From contig DATAOI010000030.1 of NCBI GenBank assembly GCA_036265815.1, positions 1 to 64,000 of the forward strand: a stretch of 64,000 bases of DNA, in the 5' to 3' direction. Positions within the stretch are counted from its first letter, which is position 1. Each line of letters opens with the position of its first letter. Under the pieces are notes generated by a model, which saw only the letters and a list, made by a program, of their open reading frames with translations, did no database searches and had not been told where the DNA came from. A program made the translations under genes and the position numbers. Origin of the DNA: Gemmatimonadales bacterium. Its GTDB lineage: Bacteria > Gemmatimonadota > Gemmatimonadetes > Gemmatimonadales > GWC2-71-9. Positions 34,894 to 43,985 of the stretch are shown here, piece by piece.

Positions 34894-36426
34894 CTACCGG
34901 GCCAGCGCCCGGTTGCTGTACTCCCGCTCGCCGGTCACTTCGCGGACCACATACGGCTCCAGCCACTCGGGCAAGGGCAAAGCGGGCTCCTCACCAGCAA
35001 GCTGAACCTGAGCCAGCACCAGATCGCGATCGAGGAACTGCTCGATGCCCCAGGTCAGGCCGTAGTCGGGCACCTCGTGCCGTCGCTTGACCACCCGTCG
35101 CCCCTGGGTGAGCGGCCAGACGTCTTCGAAAAGACCACGCGCAGTGGCTTCCTCCACCTCGTCACCGCTCGGACCGGTGCCGGGCTTGACCGTCCGGTAG
35201 CGCACTTCCAGACGATCATCACGCCAGCGCCGCATCCGTTCCACCAGCCGTGTGCCGGGGAGCCAGCCCTGCTCGATCTCTATGGTCGGCATCTGGCGCG
35301 CCGTGGTGGGCACCTGGCGCAGCACGAACTTCCGCTCGATCTCCGCGACGCAGGAGGGACGGTGGGCGATCCGCTTGCCCAGCGCGGTGACTTCCTCGAA
35401 GAAGGACCCCGCGGCGCCGTCGAGCCACTCGGCCTCGAGCCGAGCGAAGGCGCGCTCCTCGCGCGCTCTCAGGCGGCGGATGAGTGTCAGCAGCCCGGGA
35501 CGCGGGTCCTCGCCCGCGTCATCGGCAATGCCGTCACCTTTGGCTGCCATGCGCACCGCCCGCGACAGCCGCCGCGCGTGCTCCTCTCCCGCGCCCAGCA
35601 GCGCCGCCGCGAGGTCGGCCTGGAGCGTCTGGCTGTCGTGCAGCTCGCCCAGGTGATCCTGCAGGGTTCGAAGCCGCTCGATCAGCGGCTCGACCCCGTG
35701 CACTTCATCCCGGATCGGCTCCAGCAGATAGCGCAGCCGCTTGGCCGCCAGCCGGGCCCGATGGGACTGCCGCTCGTCCTCGATCGATCCGATCTCCGCC
35801 AGCCGCCACTCCAGGTCGCCGCCGAACTTCCGGATCCGACTGCCCAGCACCGCCGCAGCCTCGTGCCGCCGCCGCGCGGGATCGCGCTCGATCCGCATCC
35901 GGTACACCTCGAGCCGGCGCCGCAGCCGGGGCTCCAGCTTCCTGAACCGGGTGTCCACATTCCGGAAGACGGCTCGATCGGCCCGGCGCCGGCGCGCCTC
36001 GAGGCGCCCGAGGTGCCAGCGCAGCCCGGCGCGCTGGCGCGCAGTCAGATCGCCTTCCTGTTGGCGGTCCCAGGTCAGGTGCACCTCGAGATCCCGGCTC
36101 CTCGTGGTGACCCGCGCCAGCCGGCGCAACTGCCGGCGAATGCGCGACGACACGCTGCCGTCGATCTCCGGCCGATAGGCCTGGAGACAGGCCACCAGGC
36201 GCCGCATGGCAACCCGGAAATCGTGGAGCGCCTGGGGGTCGGAGGGGTCCGCCAGGCGGCCGGCGGCGATGGCGGCACGATCGAGAAGCGACAGCGCGAT
36301 GAGCCGCGCCGCCTCCTCCGCGGGCAAGTCGAGCAGGTACTCGGGGAGCGGCACGCGACGATCCTCAGGGGTGACCTCGATCAAGTCACGGGGTCGAGGT
36401 GGCCGGCGCAGAGCTCCAGCCGTCAT
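34894..36426 (-). CDS. CHAD-CYTH domain protein
   Basis: This protein of about 510 residues has an N-terminal CHAD domain (about 20-330: PEYLLDLPAEEAARL, the HDFRVAMRR motif and RLAAKRLRYLLE) rich in Arg/His that bind polyphosphate. A C-terminal CYTH domain (about 355-505) starts with the ExExK metal motif EIERKF. The usual bacterial order is CYTH then CHAD, so this is the reverse. The family includes inorganic triphosphatases and polyphosphate-granule proteins. The start is uncertain: ATG 36456, ATG 36426 and TTG 36384 are in frame, none with a ribosome site; the first two overlap the upstream peptidase gene. Confidence 0.82.
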   Translation of the reverse strand: MTAGALRRPPRPRDLIEVTPEDRRVPLPEYLLDLPAEEAARLIALSLLDRAAIAAGRLADPSDPQALHDFRVAMRRLVACLQAYRPEIDGSVSSRIRRQLRRLARVTTRSRDLEVHLTWDRQQEGDLTARQRAGLRWHLGRLEARRRRADRAVFRNVDTRFRKLEPRLRRRLEVYRMRIERDPARRRHEAAAVLGSRIRKFGGDLEWRLAEIGSIEDERQSHRARLAAKRLRYLLEPIRDEVHGVEPLIERLRTLQDHLGELHDSQTLQADLAAALLGAGEEHARRLSRAVRMAAKGDGIADDAGEDPRPGLLTLIRRLRAREERAFARLEAEWLDGAAGSFFEEVTALGKRIAHRPSCVAEIERKFVLRQVPTTARQMPTIEIEQGWLPGTRLVERMRRWRDDRLEVRYRTVKPGTGPSGDEVEEATARGLFEDVWPLTQGRRVVKRRHEVPDYGLTWGIEQFLDRDLVLAQVQLAGEEPALPLPEWLEPYVVREVTGEREYSNRALAR

Positions 36427-38425
36427 TGGCCGGAACGACATCCGGAAAGGCGCCATCGGGGTTGACTCGGGCAGTCACAATCTGCTTTCCGGGATTGTAC
36501 CTGTACAGATAGCGGTTGCCTCCGTACCAGATCTCTACCGGCAGCTTGACCAGACTATCGGTGCCGTCCGCGTATCCGATCCGCAGCTCGACCGGCATGA
36601 CGGCGGAGCCGAGGCTCCGGATCACCACTTCGGCGCCGCTGTCCGGCGCCTGATGCACCGTCTCGACCGACTGGTCCAGCGCCGCTGTAGTAAAGAAGAA
36701 CCCGCGCCAGAACCAGGAGAGATCCCGGCCGGAGACCTGGTCGATGGTGCGGAAGAAATCGGCGGGCTGCGGGTGCTTGAGAGCCCAGCGCCGGGTGTAC
36801 TCCCGAAAGGCGGTGTCGAACACCTCCGGCCCCAGCACCTTGTTCCGGAGCGCCAGCAGCATGATGGAGGGCTTCACGTACGCCAGGCTGCCGAGATTCT
36901 GATCGTTGCGGTAGCGGTTGGCGGGCGTCATGATCGGCTGGGCGGTCGGGGTCTGGTCCAGCGTGGTCACGAACCGGGCTTCGCCCCGGCGGATCTGGGT
37001 GTCATCCCGCTTCCAGTAGTCCTCTTCCGAGAAGGTGTTCATGAAGGTGTTGAAACCCTCGTCCATCCAGGCGTACCGCCGCTCGTCGGAGCCCACCATC
37101 ATGGGGAACCACATGTGGCCGATCTCGTGGGTGATGACGTTGTAGAGGTCGGGGCCGTCGTCGCCCTTTGCCTCCATCGCCATCATGGGGTACTCCATGC
37201 CGCTCACCGGCCCCTCGACCGCGGATATCTGGGGATAGAGGTAGCGGAACCAGCGGGTGCTGTATTCCAGGATGGAGTACCGGCTCATCTTCGCGGCATC
37301 CTTCCAGGTGTCCACGGCGGAGGGCCGATAGTACGCCTGAGCGAGGACGCCGTCCCAGCCGGACGCATCCCAGAGGAACTCGGGTGAGGCCGCCCAGGCC
37401 ACATCGCGCACGTGCTCGGCCCGGAAGCGCCAGGTCTGGGTGCCGTCAGTGCGAGGACGGGCGGCGCCCGAGCTCAACTCCTCCGCGGTCACGATGGCGA
37501 TGGTGCTGTCCGACTTGACGGCGCTCGCCAGGCGTCCGCGCTCGGCTGCGGTGAGCACCTCGGTGGGGTTCTGCAGGGTGCCGCTCCCCGCCACGATGTA
37601 GCCTGCGGGGACGGTGACGTCGTAATCGATGTCGCCGTACTCGAGATAGAACTCACCCTGGCCCAAGTAGGGATCGGTGTTCCAGCCGTGCACATCGTCG
37701 TACACCGCCATCCTCGGGTACCACTGGGCAATCTCGTACAGGCTGCCATCCCGACCCATCCGGTCGGCCCCGTGCTCCGGAATGTTGAAGCCGTAAACCA
37801 GATCCAGCACCGTGCTGCCGCCGGGAGCGATTGGCGTGGCCAGCTCGAGGTACATCATGGTATCGTCGACCCGCCATTTGAGCGGGACGCTGTGCGGGTC
37901 CGCCGGGGAGGGGGAGGCGGTCCGCCGCCGGCCCGATCGGGCCGGAGCCGGTTTGACCGGCAGCGAGCTCTGGGTGATGCTCTCGATCTCGAACCCACCC
38001 TGGAATCCTGCTCCGCCGAACCGGCTTTCCTGCTCGAACAGGAGCGAGCCCACGCTCCCCGGCCGGAACAGGTTCTGGTCCACCTGCATCCAGACGAAGC
38101 GGAGCGTGTCGGGGGAGTGATTGGTATAGCGCACCTGCTCGGTGCCGGAGACCCGCTTGGCGGCGGTGTCGAGCACCACCTTCAGCGTGTAATCCACCGT
38201 CTGCTGCCAGTACTGAGGTCCCGGGGAGCCGTCTGGATTGCGCGTGTCGGTGGGCTCGGGGAGCGGCAACGGGCTGAAGATGCCGGTGTCCGCCACCGGT
38301 GGCTTGAGCGCCGGCACCAGGGTGACCGGCCTCGACGGCTGGGTTGGCGCGGGTGCGCCGCCACCGGGTTGCTGGGCGGCCAGCCGCGGGGCCAGGAACA
38401 GGGTCACCAACAGGGGGATTCGCAT
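36386..38425 (-). CDS. M1 family metallopeptidase (exported), second paralogue
   Basis: This 679-residue protein starts MRIPLLVTLFLAPRLAAQ, a signal peptide, with an AGGA site five bases before the ATG; an upstream in-frame ATG (38443) lacks one. It carries GMEYPMM, the zinc site HEIGHMWFP (about residue 432) and the third ligand in MDEGFNTF, so all M1 catalytic residues are present. Its Pro-rich linker and an Arg-rich insert (RSGRRRT near 190) are absent from the other paralogue. The two share FFRT, RRWA-KHP and DLSWFWR motifs near the C-terminus. The stop overlaps the CHAD-CYTH gene start. Confidence 0.88.
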   Translation of the reverse strand: MRIPLLVTLFLAPRLAAQQPGGGAPAPTQPSRPVTLVPALKPPVADTGIFSPLPLPEPTDTRNPDGSPGPQYWQQTVDYTLKVVLDTAAKRVSGTEQVRYTNHSPDTLRFVWMQVDQNLFRPGSVGSLLFEQESRFGGAGFQGGFEIESITQSSLPVKPAPARSGRRRTASPSPADPHSVPLKWRVDDTMMYLELATPIAPGGSTVLDLVYGFNIPEHGADRMGRDGSLYEIAQWYPRMAVYDDVHGWNTDPYLGQGEFYLEYGDIDYDVTVPAGYIVAGSGTLQNPTEVLTAAERGRLASAVKSDSTIAIVTAEELSSGAARPRTDGTQTWRFRAEHVRDVAWAASPEFLWDASGWDGVLAQAYYRPSAVDTWKDAAKMSRYSILEYSTRWFRYLYPQISAVEGPVSGMEYPMMAMEAKGDDGPDLYNVITHEIGHMWFPMMVGSDERRYAWMDEGFNTFMNTFSEEDYWKRDDTQIRRGEARFVTTLDQTPTAQPIMTPANRYRNDQNLGSLAYVKPSIMLLALRNKVLGPEVFDTAFREYTRRWALKHPQPADFFRTIDQVSGRDLSWFWRGFFFTTAALDQSVETVHQAPDSGAEVVIRSLGSAVMPVELRIGYADGTDSLVKLPVEIWYGGNRYLYRYNPGKQIVTARVNPDGAFPDVVPANDGWSSAPATSTP

Positions 38426-38468
38426 TCTGGTCCTGAAGGGCATGAGGGCAGCGGCGGGCGGGCTCGGG

Positions 38469-39047
38469 TTAGAGTTTCGGCAGGGTGACGCCCAGCTGCC
38501 GCTGGTACTTGCCGGCCTTGTCGGCGTAGCTGGTCTCGCACACATCGTCCACATCGGCCTCGAAGAAGAGCACCTGGCAGATGCCCTCGTTGGCGTAGAT
38601 CCGGGCGGGAAGGGGGGTAGTGTTGGAGATCTCCAGCGTGACATGCCCTTCCCACTCGGGCTCGAAGGGGGTCACGTTGGTGATGATCCCGCAGCGGGCG
38701 TAGGTGCTCTTGCCCACGCAAATGGTGAGCGCCTCCCGGGGGATGCGGAAGTACTCCACCGAGCGCGCCAGGGCAAAGCTGTTGGGAGGCACGATGCAAA
38801 TGTCCCCTTCGAACTCCACGAAGCTCTTGGAGTCGAAGTCCTTCGGGTCGACCACGGCGCTGAGGACGTTGGTGAAGATCTTGAACTCCGGCGCCACCCG
38901 CATGTCGTAGCCGTAGCTGGACAGGCCATAGGAGATGACCCGCCGGCCCCGCCCGTCGACCTGGCGGACCTGGCTGTCCACGAATGGGTCGATCATGCCG
39001 CGCTCCAGCGCCATGCGTCGGATCCACCGGTCGGACTTGATGGACAT
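38469..39047 (-). CDS. dcd: dCTP deaminase
   Basis: This 192-residue enzyme converts dCTP to dUTP for thymidylate synthesis. The trimeric dUTPase-fold signatures [13 protein letters not shown], the [16 protein letters not shown] block, the active-site GKSTYARCG and the catalytic Glu in TPFEPEWEG are present. ATG at 39047, with a GAGG site just upstream, gives the family length. A bifunctional dCTP deaminase/dUTPase would be of similar size, and this cannot be ruled out. It is divergent from the nuo operon. Confidence 0.95.
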   Translation of the reverse strand: MSIKSDRWIRRMALERGMIDPFVDSQVRQVDGRGRRVISYGLSSYGYDMRVAPEFKIFTNVLSAVVDPKDFDSKSFVEFEGDICIVPPNSFALARSVEYFRIPREALTICVGKSTYARCGIITNVTPFEPEWEGHVTLEISNTTPLPARIYANEGICQVLFFEADVDDVCETSYADKAGKYQRQLGVTLPKL

Positions 39048-39120
39048 CGGGCCTCGTGCGGGGGGAAACGGGGTCGCGGCCGACGGTCGGCTGGCGCCCG
39101 CCAGCGCGGGAACGGCGAGG

Positions 39121-39126
39121 AATATA
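39121..39126 (-). promoter_or_regulatory. Candidate -10 box (TATATT) for dcd
   Basis: On the minus strand TATATT lies about 74 bases before the dcd start, in the 165-base divergent region shared with the nuo operon. The -35 region (ATTCAA) is weak. Confidence 0.4.
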
Positions 39127-39143
39127 GCGGGTCCGAGCGCGGG

Positions 39144-39172
39144 TTGAATTGACTTTCTAAGTCGGTTACCTT
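39144..39172 (+). promoter_or_regulatory. Candidate promoter for the nuo operon (TTGAAT-17-TACCTT)
   Basis: TTGAAT at 39144-39149 and TACCTT at 39167-39172 are 17 bases apart and lie about 40 bases before the nuoA ATG. This would drive the fourteen-gene complex I operon. The region is AT-rich compared with its flanks, as expected for a promoter. Confidence 0.5.
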
Positions 39173-39212
39173 GCGGCGGATAAGTGAAAAAATTCACGAA
39201 AGCCGGAGCGCC

Positions 39213-39578
39213 ATGCTTCAGCCGTACATTCCCATCCTGCTTCTGATCGCGTTCGTCATCCTCAACGCCGTCCTGATGCTGGGCGTCTCCCACGTCCTGT
39301 CCACCTTCCGCCGCACCCCCACCAAGATCGCACCCTACGAGTCGGGCATGCCGGTCCTGGGGGACGCGCGGGAGCGGTTTTCCGTCAAGTTCTATATGGT
39401 CGCGATGCTGTTCATCATCTTCGACATCGAGACCGTGTTCATGATCCCGTGGGCCGTGGCGTTTCGCCAGATGGACGAGATCGCCGGCCTGCTAATCATC
39501 GAGATGCTCGTCTTCATCGTCATTCTGGCGGTGGGGTACGTCTACATATGGAAGCGTGGAGCGTTGCAATGGGATTGA
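39213..39578 (+). CDS. nuoA: NADH-quinone oxidoreductase subunit A
   Basis: This 121-residue, three-helix membrane subunit of complex I carries the hallmarks [27 protein letters not shown] and a third helix near the C-terminus. ATG at 39213 is chosen: a GGAG lies eight bases upstream and the protein then starts just before helix 1. Upstream in-frame codons would add a polar extension atypical of NuoA. It opens the operon nuoA-N and overlaps nuoB by ten bases. Confidence 0.95.
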   Translation: MLQPYIPILLLIAFVILNAVLMLGVSHVLSTFRRTPTKIAPYESGMPVLGDARERFSVKFYMVAMLFIIFDIETVFMIPWAVAFRQMDEIAGLLIIEMLVFIVILAVGYVYIWKRGALQWD

Positions 39579-40198
39579 CCAATCCCGCCACCGAATATGA
39601 GGGCGCCGATGTCACGTCGGTCTCCTCGATGTCGCCCAACTGGGTCACCACCAAGCTCGATTTCCTGACCAACTGGGCCCGGGCCAACTCGCTCTGGCCG
39701 ATGCCGTTTGGCACCGCCTGCTGCGCCATCGAGTTCATGGCCACCGCCGCCAGCCGGTTCGACCTGGCCCGTTTCGGCATGGAGCGGATGAGCTTCTCGC
39801 CCCGGCAGGCGGACGTGCTCATCTGCGCCGGCCGGCTCCCCTTCAAGCTGGCCCCGGTGATTCGCCGCATCTGGGACCAGATGCCCCAGCCCAAGTGGTC
39901 GATTTCGATGGGTGCCTGCGCCTCGACCGGTGGCATCTTCGACAACTACTCGATGGTGCAGGGGATCGATACCATCATCCCGGTGGACGTCTACGTGCCC
40001 GGGTGTCCGCCGCGCCCCGAAGGCCTGCTCTACGGCATCCTGCTCCTGCAGAAGAAGATCAAGGGCGAGACCATCGCCGACGACATGCTCCGGGAGGAGC
40101 ACGAGGTGGGTCCCTCGGGACTCTTCCTGCCGGCCGACCGGGTGGACGAGCTCTCGGAGCCGTTCGGCAACTCGGTGCACCAGACGCGCTCGGCATGA
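39569..40198 (+). CDS. nuoB: NADH-quinone oxidoreductase subunit B
   Basis: This 209-residue subunit binds the terminal cluster N2 next to the quinone site. The ligands are the tandem cysteines in TACCAIEFM plus GACASTGG and PGCPPRPEG. The start at ATG 39569 overlaps nuoA; an in-frame ATG at 39548 is further inside it. The C-terminal 35 residues are longer than in minimal NuoB. A 49-base gap without a gene separates it from nuoC. Confidence 0.95.
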   Translation: MGLTNPATEYEGADVTSVSSMSPNWVTTKLDFLTNWARANSLWPMPFGTACCAIEFMATAASRFDLARFGMERMSFSPRQADVLICAGRLPFKLAPVIRRIWDQMPQPKWSISMGACASTGGIFDNYSMVQGIDTIIPVDVYVPGCPPRPEGLLYGILLLQKKIKGETIADDMLREEHEVGPSGLFLPADRVDELSEPFGNSVHQTRSA

Positions 40199-40247
40199 GG
40201 TCCCGGCGCCGCGCTGCGGCGGCCCTGCGCGGGCCGGAGCGGCAGCT

Positions 40248-40865
40248 GTGAGCACGGTCTCCCCGTCGGTGGCCGCGCTGAGGGAAGCATTCGGCACCGG
40301 CATCGAGCGGAGTCTGGTCTCCTGCGGCGATACCGTCGTGTATGTGGCCCGGGAGCGAGCCCACGACGTTCTCACGTGGCTCAAGGGCACCCCGGCGCAG
40401 AACTTCGACTATCTGACCGACGTGACCGCGGTGGACTATCGCGATCCGGAGCGGCCCATCGAGCTGGTCTATCAGCTCCGCTCGCTGCCCCGTCGGGCCG
40501 ATCTGCGGGTCAAGGTGGCGCTCGACAAACGTGCGCCGCTCGAGGTCCGCTCGGTCTACGATCTCTGGCGTGGCGCCGACTGGCTGGAGCGCGAGGTCTA
40601 CGACATGTTTGGCATCGTCTTCACCGGGCATCCCGACCTGCGCCGCATTCTCATGTGGGAGACCTACGCGGAGGGATACCCGCTGCGGAAGGACTTCCCC
40701 CTCCGGGGCCATTTCAGCCGGGCCGAGCAGACCCGACAGGCGCTCGCCGCCAACCCCGAGGCCCACTACTCCCTGGAAGAGCTGTCGATCGCCGAGGCCT
40801 ATGACGAGCTCCCCGCCGACATGCGGGAGCGGCTGGCCCGGGGCGAGCGAGGGTTCCTGAAATGA
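40248..40865 (+). CDS. nuoC: NADH-quinone oxidoreductase subunit C
   Basis: This 205-residue 30-kDa subunit of the peripheral arm carries the conserved LTDVTAVDYRDPERP, the ERE-YDMFGI signature (EREVYDMFGIVF) and GYPLRKDFPLRG. GTG at 40248 has a GGAG site eight bases upstream and gives the usual length. NuoC is separate from NuoD here, unlike the fused CD protein of Escherichia coli. It overlaps nuoD by four bases. Confidence 0.95.
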   Translation: MSTVSPSVAALREAFGTGIERSLVSCGDTVVYVARERAHDVLTWLKGTPAQNFDYLTDVTAVDYRDPERPIELVYQLRSLPRRADLRVKVALDKRAPLEVRSVYDLWRGADWLEREVYDMFGIVFTGHPDLRRILMWETYAEGYPLRKDFPLRGHFSRAEQTRQALAANPEAHYSLEELSIAEAYDELPADMRERLARGERGFLK

Positions 40866-42154
40866 GCCTGCGTACCATCGAGATGGCCCTGGCCACGCCG
40901 GGTCTGGATCCGGAGGGACGGCCCACGCGCGTGCCGCTCCGCGCCGGCCAGGGCCCGGAGCACTACGACGAGGACTTCGGCGCCGAGCGCATGCTGGTCA
41001 ACATCGGCCCCCAGCACCCGGCCACGCACGGGGTGCTCCGGCTGGTAATCGAGCTCGAAGGGGAGTCGGTCAAGCGCTGTATCCCCCACGTCGGCTATCT
41101 CCACTCCGGCTTCGAGAAGCTGGGCGAGTACCGCCACTACAATCAGATCATCCCCCTCACCGACCGCACCGACTACCTCTCTCCCATGGCCAACAACGTC
41201 GGTCTGGCGCTGGCCGCGGAGAAGTTGATGGGCATCGAGGTGCCGGAGCGGTGCCGGGTGCTCCGGGTGATCGCCTGCGAGATGAGCCGGATCATCTCCC
41301 ACCTGGTGTGGCTCGGCACTACCGGGATCGATCTCGGCGCCTACACCCCGTTCCTCTGGTCGTTCCAGGAGCGGGAGCGGATCTACAACCTGCAGGAGCA
41401 GTGGACCGGTGCGCGGCTCACCACCAGTCTGACTCGGGTGGGCGGCATGATGGCCGACATTCCCGACGGCTGGGAGGCGGGGCTGCGCGAGTTCACCCGC
41501 ACCTTCCCGGCCACCCTCCGGGAGGTGGACACCATGTTCACCCGGAACGGCATCTGGATCGGGCGAACCCAGGGCGTGGGCGCGTTGACGGCGGAGGAAG
41601 CCACCAACTACTCCCTTTCCGGTCCGATGCTGCGCGCCAGCGGGGTGGATTACGACGTCCGGAAGGACCGGCCGTATCTGGATTATGAGACCTACGACTT
41701 CGACGTGCCGGTAGGCGAGCACGGCGACGTCTACGACCGCTACCGGATCCGGCTGGAAGAAATGTCCCAGTCCAACCGCATCCTGGAGCAGGCGCTCGAC
41801 CGGCTGGAGAAGCTCAGGGGTGCGCCGATCAACGTGGCCGATCCCCGCGTGATCCTTCCGCCCAAGTCCCGCGCCATGAGCGACATGGAGGCGATGATCT
41901 TCCACTTCAAGCAGGTGATGGAAGGGGTGAAGCCGCCGGCGGGCGAGGCGTACCTGGGGATCGAGAATCCCAAGGGCGAGCTGGGCTACTACTTCGTCTC
42001 CGACGGGACCGCCAAGCCGGTCCGCTGGCGCATCCGGCCGCCGTCGTTCATCAATCTCGCGAGCCTTCCCAAGATGTGCCAAGGCGCGCTGCTCTCCGAC
42101 GTCATCGCCATCAACGCCAGCGTGGACATCGTGATGGGAGAGGTCGACCGATGA
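40862..42154 (+). CDS. nuoD: NADH-quinone oxidoreductase subunit D
   Basis: This 430-residue 49-kDa subunit forms the quinone-binding cavity with NuoB. The quinone-site loop NIGPQHPATHGVLR, HVGYLHSGFEKL and the Tyr/His residues of the cavity are present, as is GRTQGVGALTAEEA and the C-terminal SFINLASLPKMCQGALLSDV with a conserved Asp. It starts with a short N-terminal extension before the first conserved block (about residue 45). The stop overlaps nuoE by four bases. Confidence 0.95.
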   Translation: MSLRTIEMALATPGLDPEGRPTRVPLRAGQGPEHYDEDFGAERMLVNIGPQHPATHGVLRLVIELEGESVKRCIPHVGYLHSGFEKLGEYRHYNQIIPLTDRTDYLSPMANNVGLALAAEKLMGIEVPERCRVLRVIACEMSRIISHLVWLGTTGIDLGAYTPFLWSFQERERIYNLQEQWTGARLTTSLTRVGGMMADIPDGWEAGLREFTRTFPATLREVDTMFTRNGIWIGRTQGVGALTAEEATNYSLSGPMLRASGVDYDVRKDRPYLDYETYDFDVPVGEHGDVYDRYRIRLEEMSQSNRILEQALDRLEKLRGAPINVADPRVILPPKSRAMSDMEAMIFHFKQVMEGVKPPAGEAYLGIENPKGELGYYFVSDGTAKPVRWRIRPPSFINLASLPKMCQGALLSDVIAINASVDIVMGEVDR

Positions 42155-42678
42155 GCATGCAGTCCGCGGGGTCCCATGGCGCCGGCACCGAGACGGAGCC
42201 GTACCAGCCCGTGTTCGTCGGAGCCAACCGCGAGAAGCTCGACGCGCTCCTGGCCAAATACCCGACCAAACAAGCGTGTCTGCTGCCGGCCCTCTGGATC
42301 GTGCAGGAGACGCGGGGCTGGATCAGCGAGCGGGCGATCGGGGAGGTCGCCGAGGTGCTCGACATCACGCCGGCCTACGTCAAGGGCGTGGTCACATTCT
42401 ACACCATGTACCACACCCATCCGGTCGGCCGGCACTTCATCCAGGTCTGCACCACGACGCCGTGCAACATCTGCGGGGCGGAGGACGTGGTGAAGGCGCT
42501 GCTCGAGGCCACCCGGTGCGGCGAGCTCGGGGCCACCAGTCCCGACGGGCGCTTCACGGTCATCGAGGTCGAGTGTCTCGGCGCCTGCGGCTTCGCCACC
42601 CCGATCCTGGTCGACGACGACTTCATCGAGAGCGTCACGCCGGACAACGTCCCCGGCATCGTGCAGAGGTATCGGTAA
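42151..42678 (+). CDS. nuoE: NADH-quinone oxidoreductase subunit E
   Basis: This 175-residue 24-kDa subunit binds the 2Fe-2S cluster N1a through cysteines in CTTTPCNICGA (C-x4-C) and CLGACGFATP (C-x3-C). The thioredoxin-like fold and the helical N-terminus with ACLLPALWIVQETRGWIS are as expected. It works with NuoF at the NADH-oxidising tip of the peripheral arm. The ATG overlaps the nuoD stop, and the nuoF ATG shares its last base region with the nuoE stop (TAATG). Confidence 0.95.
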   Translation: MSMQSAGSHGAGTETEPYQPVFVGANREKLDALLAKYPTKQACLLPALWIVQETRGWISERAIGEVAEVLDITPAYVKGVVTFYTMYHTHPVGRHFIQVCTTTPCNICGAEDVVKALLEATRCGELGATSPDGRFTVIEVECLGACGFATPILVDDDFIESVTPDNVPGIVQRYR

Positions 42679-43985
42679 TGGGCTTCCCGCATCCGATCCA
42701 TCCCAAGGAGAACCCGGTCCTCTCCCGCCATTTCGGCGAGGCCGAGGCGCGCAGCTTCGACGGCTGGGAGAAGCGCGGCGGGTACCAGGGGCTGCGGCAG
42801 GCGTTGGGCATGACGCGTGAGGCCATTGTCGAGCAGGTGAAGGCCTCCGGGCTCCGCGGCCGCGGGGGCGCCGGCTTTCCCACCGGCCTCAAGTGGTCGT
42901 TCATGCCCAAGGAGGTCACCCGGCCGCACTACCTGCTCTGCAACGCCGACGAATCCGAGCCTGGCACGTTCAAGGACCGGGAGATCATGCGGTGGACCCC
43001 GCATGCGCTCATCGAAGGGTGTGCCATCGCGGCCTACGCCATCGGCGCCGAGCGCTGCTACATCTACATCCGGGGCGAGTTCACCGAGCCGCTCGCGGTC
43101 ATGGGCGCGGCCATAGAGGAGGCCTACGCCAAGGGAGCGCTCGGGGCCAACGTGTTCGGCAGCGGCAAGCGGATCGACATGGTGATCCACCGCGGGGCGG
43201 GCGCCTACATCTGCGGCGAAGAGACCGCGATGATGAACTCGCTCGAGGGGAAGCGGGGCAACCCGCGCATCAAGCCGCCGTTTCCGGCGGTGGCGGGCGT
43301 CTTCGGGATGCCAACCACGATCAACAACGTGGAGACCCTTGCGGCGGTGCCCCACATCATGGTGCGCGGCGCCGAGTGGTACAAGGGTCTCTGTCTGAGC
43401 AATCCTAAGAGCACCGGCACCAAGCTGATCTCGATCTGCGGACACGTGCAGCGCCCGGGCAACTACGAAGTCACCATGGGCACGCCGGTGAGGGAGATCC
43501 TCTATGACATGGCCGGCGGCCCCCTGCCCGGACGGACGTTCAAGGCGGTCATCCCGGGCGGCTCCTCGGTGCCCATCATGACCACCCAGGAGGCCGAGGA
43601 GGCGCTGTTCGACTATGAGGGCATCGTCGCCAAGGGGTCGATGCTTGGCTCGGCCGGGATGATCGTCATGGACGACACCACCGACATGGTCTACCAGATC
43701 TGCCGGCTGGCGCGATTCTACGCCCACGAGTCCTGCGCCCAGTGCACCCAGTGCCGGGAAGGCACCGCCTGGACCACCCGGATCCTCGAGCGGATCCTCT
43801 CGGGCAAGGGCAAGCAGGAGGACTTTCAGCTCCTGCTGGACCTGTCGGAGAACATGACGGGGAAGACCATCTGCGTGCTGAGCGACTCGTGCGCGGCGCC
43901 GGTGGTGAGCGGGATCCACAAGTTCCGCTCCGAGTTCGACGCATACATCGCCGGGGCGCGCGAGCCGGCGATGGCGGCGGTGTGA
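42678..43985 (+). CDS. nuoF: NADH-quinone oxidoreductase subunit F
   Basis: This 435-residue 51-kDa subunit oxidises NADH. The FMN/NADH-binding GRGGAGFPTGLKW, the CNADESEPGTFKDR region and the N3 cluster ligands CAQCTQCREG plus a distal Cys (SDSCAAPV) are present. The first base of the ATG is the last base of the nuoE stop. Its end overlaps the nuoG start by four bases. Length and motifs match the complex I family; formate-dehydrogenase diaphorase relatives are less likely in this operon. Confidence 0.96.
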   Translation: MGFPHPIHPKENPVLSRHFGEAEARSFDGWEKRGGYQGLRQALGMTREAIVEQVKASGLRGRGGAGFPTGLKWSFMPKEVTRPHYLLCNADESEPGTFKDREIMRWTPHALIEGCAIAAYAIGAERCYIYIRGEFTEPLAVMGAAIEEAYAKGALGANVFGSGKRIDMVIHRGAGAYICGEETAMMNSLEGKRGNPRIKPPFPAVAGVFGMPTTINNVETLAAVPHIMVRGAEWYKGLCLSNPKSTGTKLISICGHVQRPGNYEVTMGTPVREILYDMAGGPLPGRTFKAVIPGGSSVPIMTTQEAEEALFDYEGIVAKGSMLGSAGMIVMDDTTDMVYQICRLARFYAHESCAQCTQCREGTAWTTRILERILSGKGKQEDFQLLLDLSENMTGKTICVLSDSCAAPVVSGIHKFRSEFDAYIAGAREPAMAAV

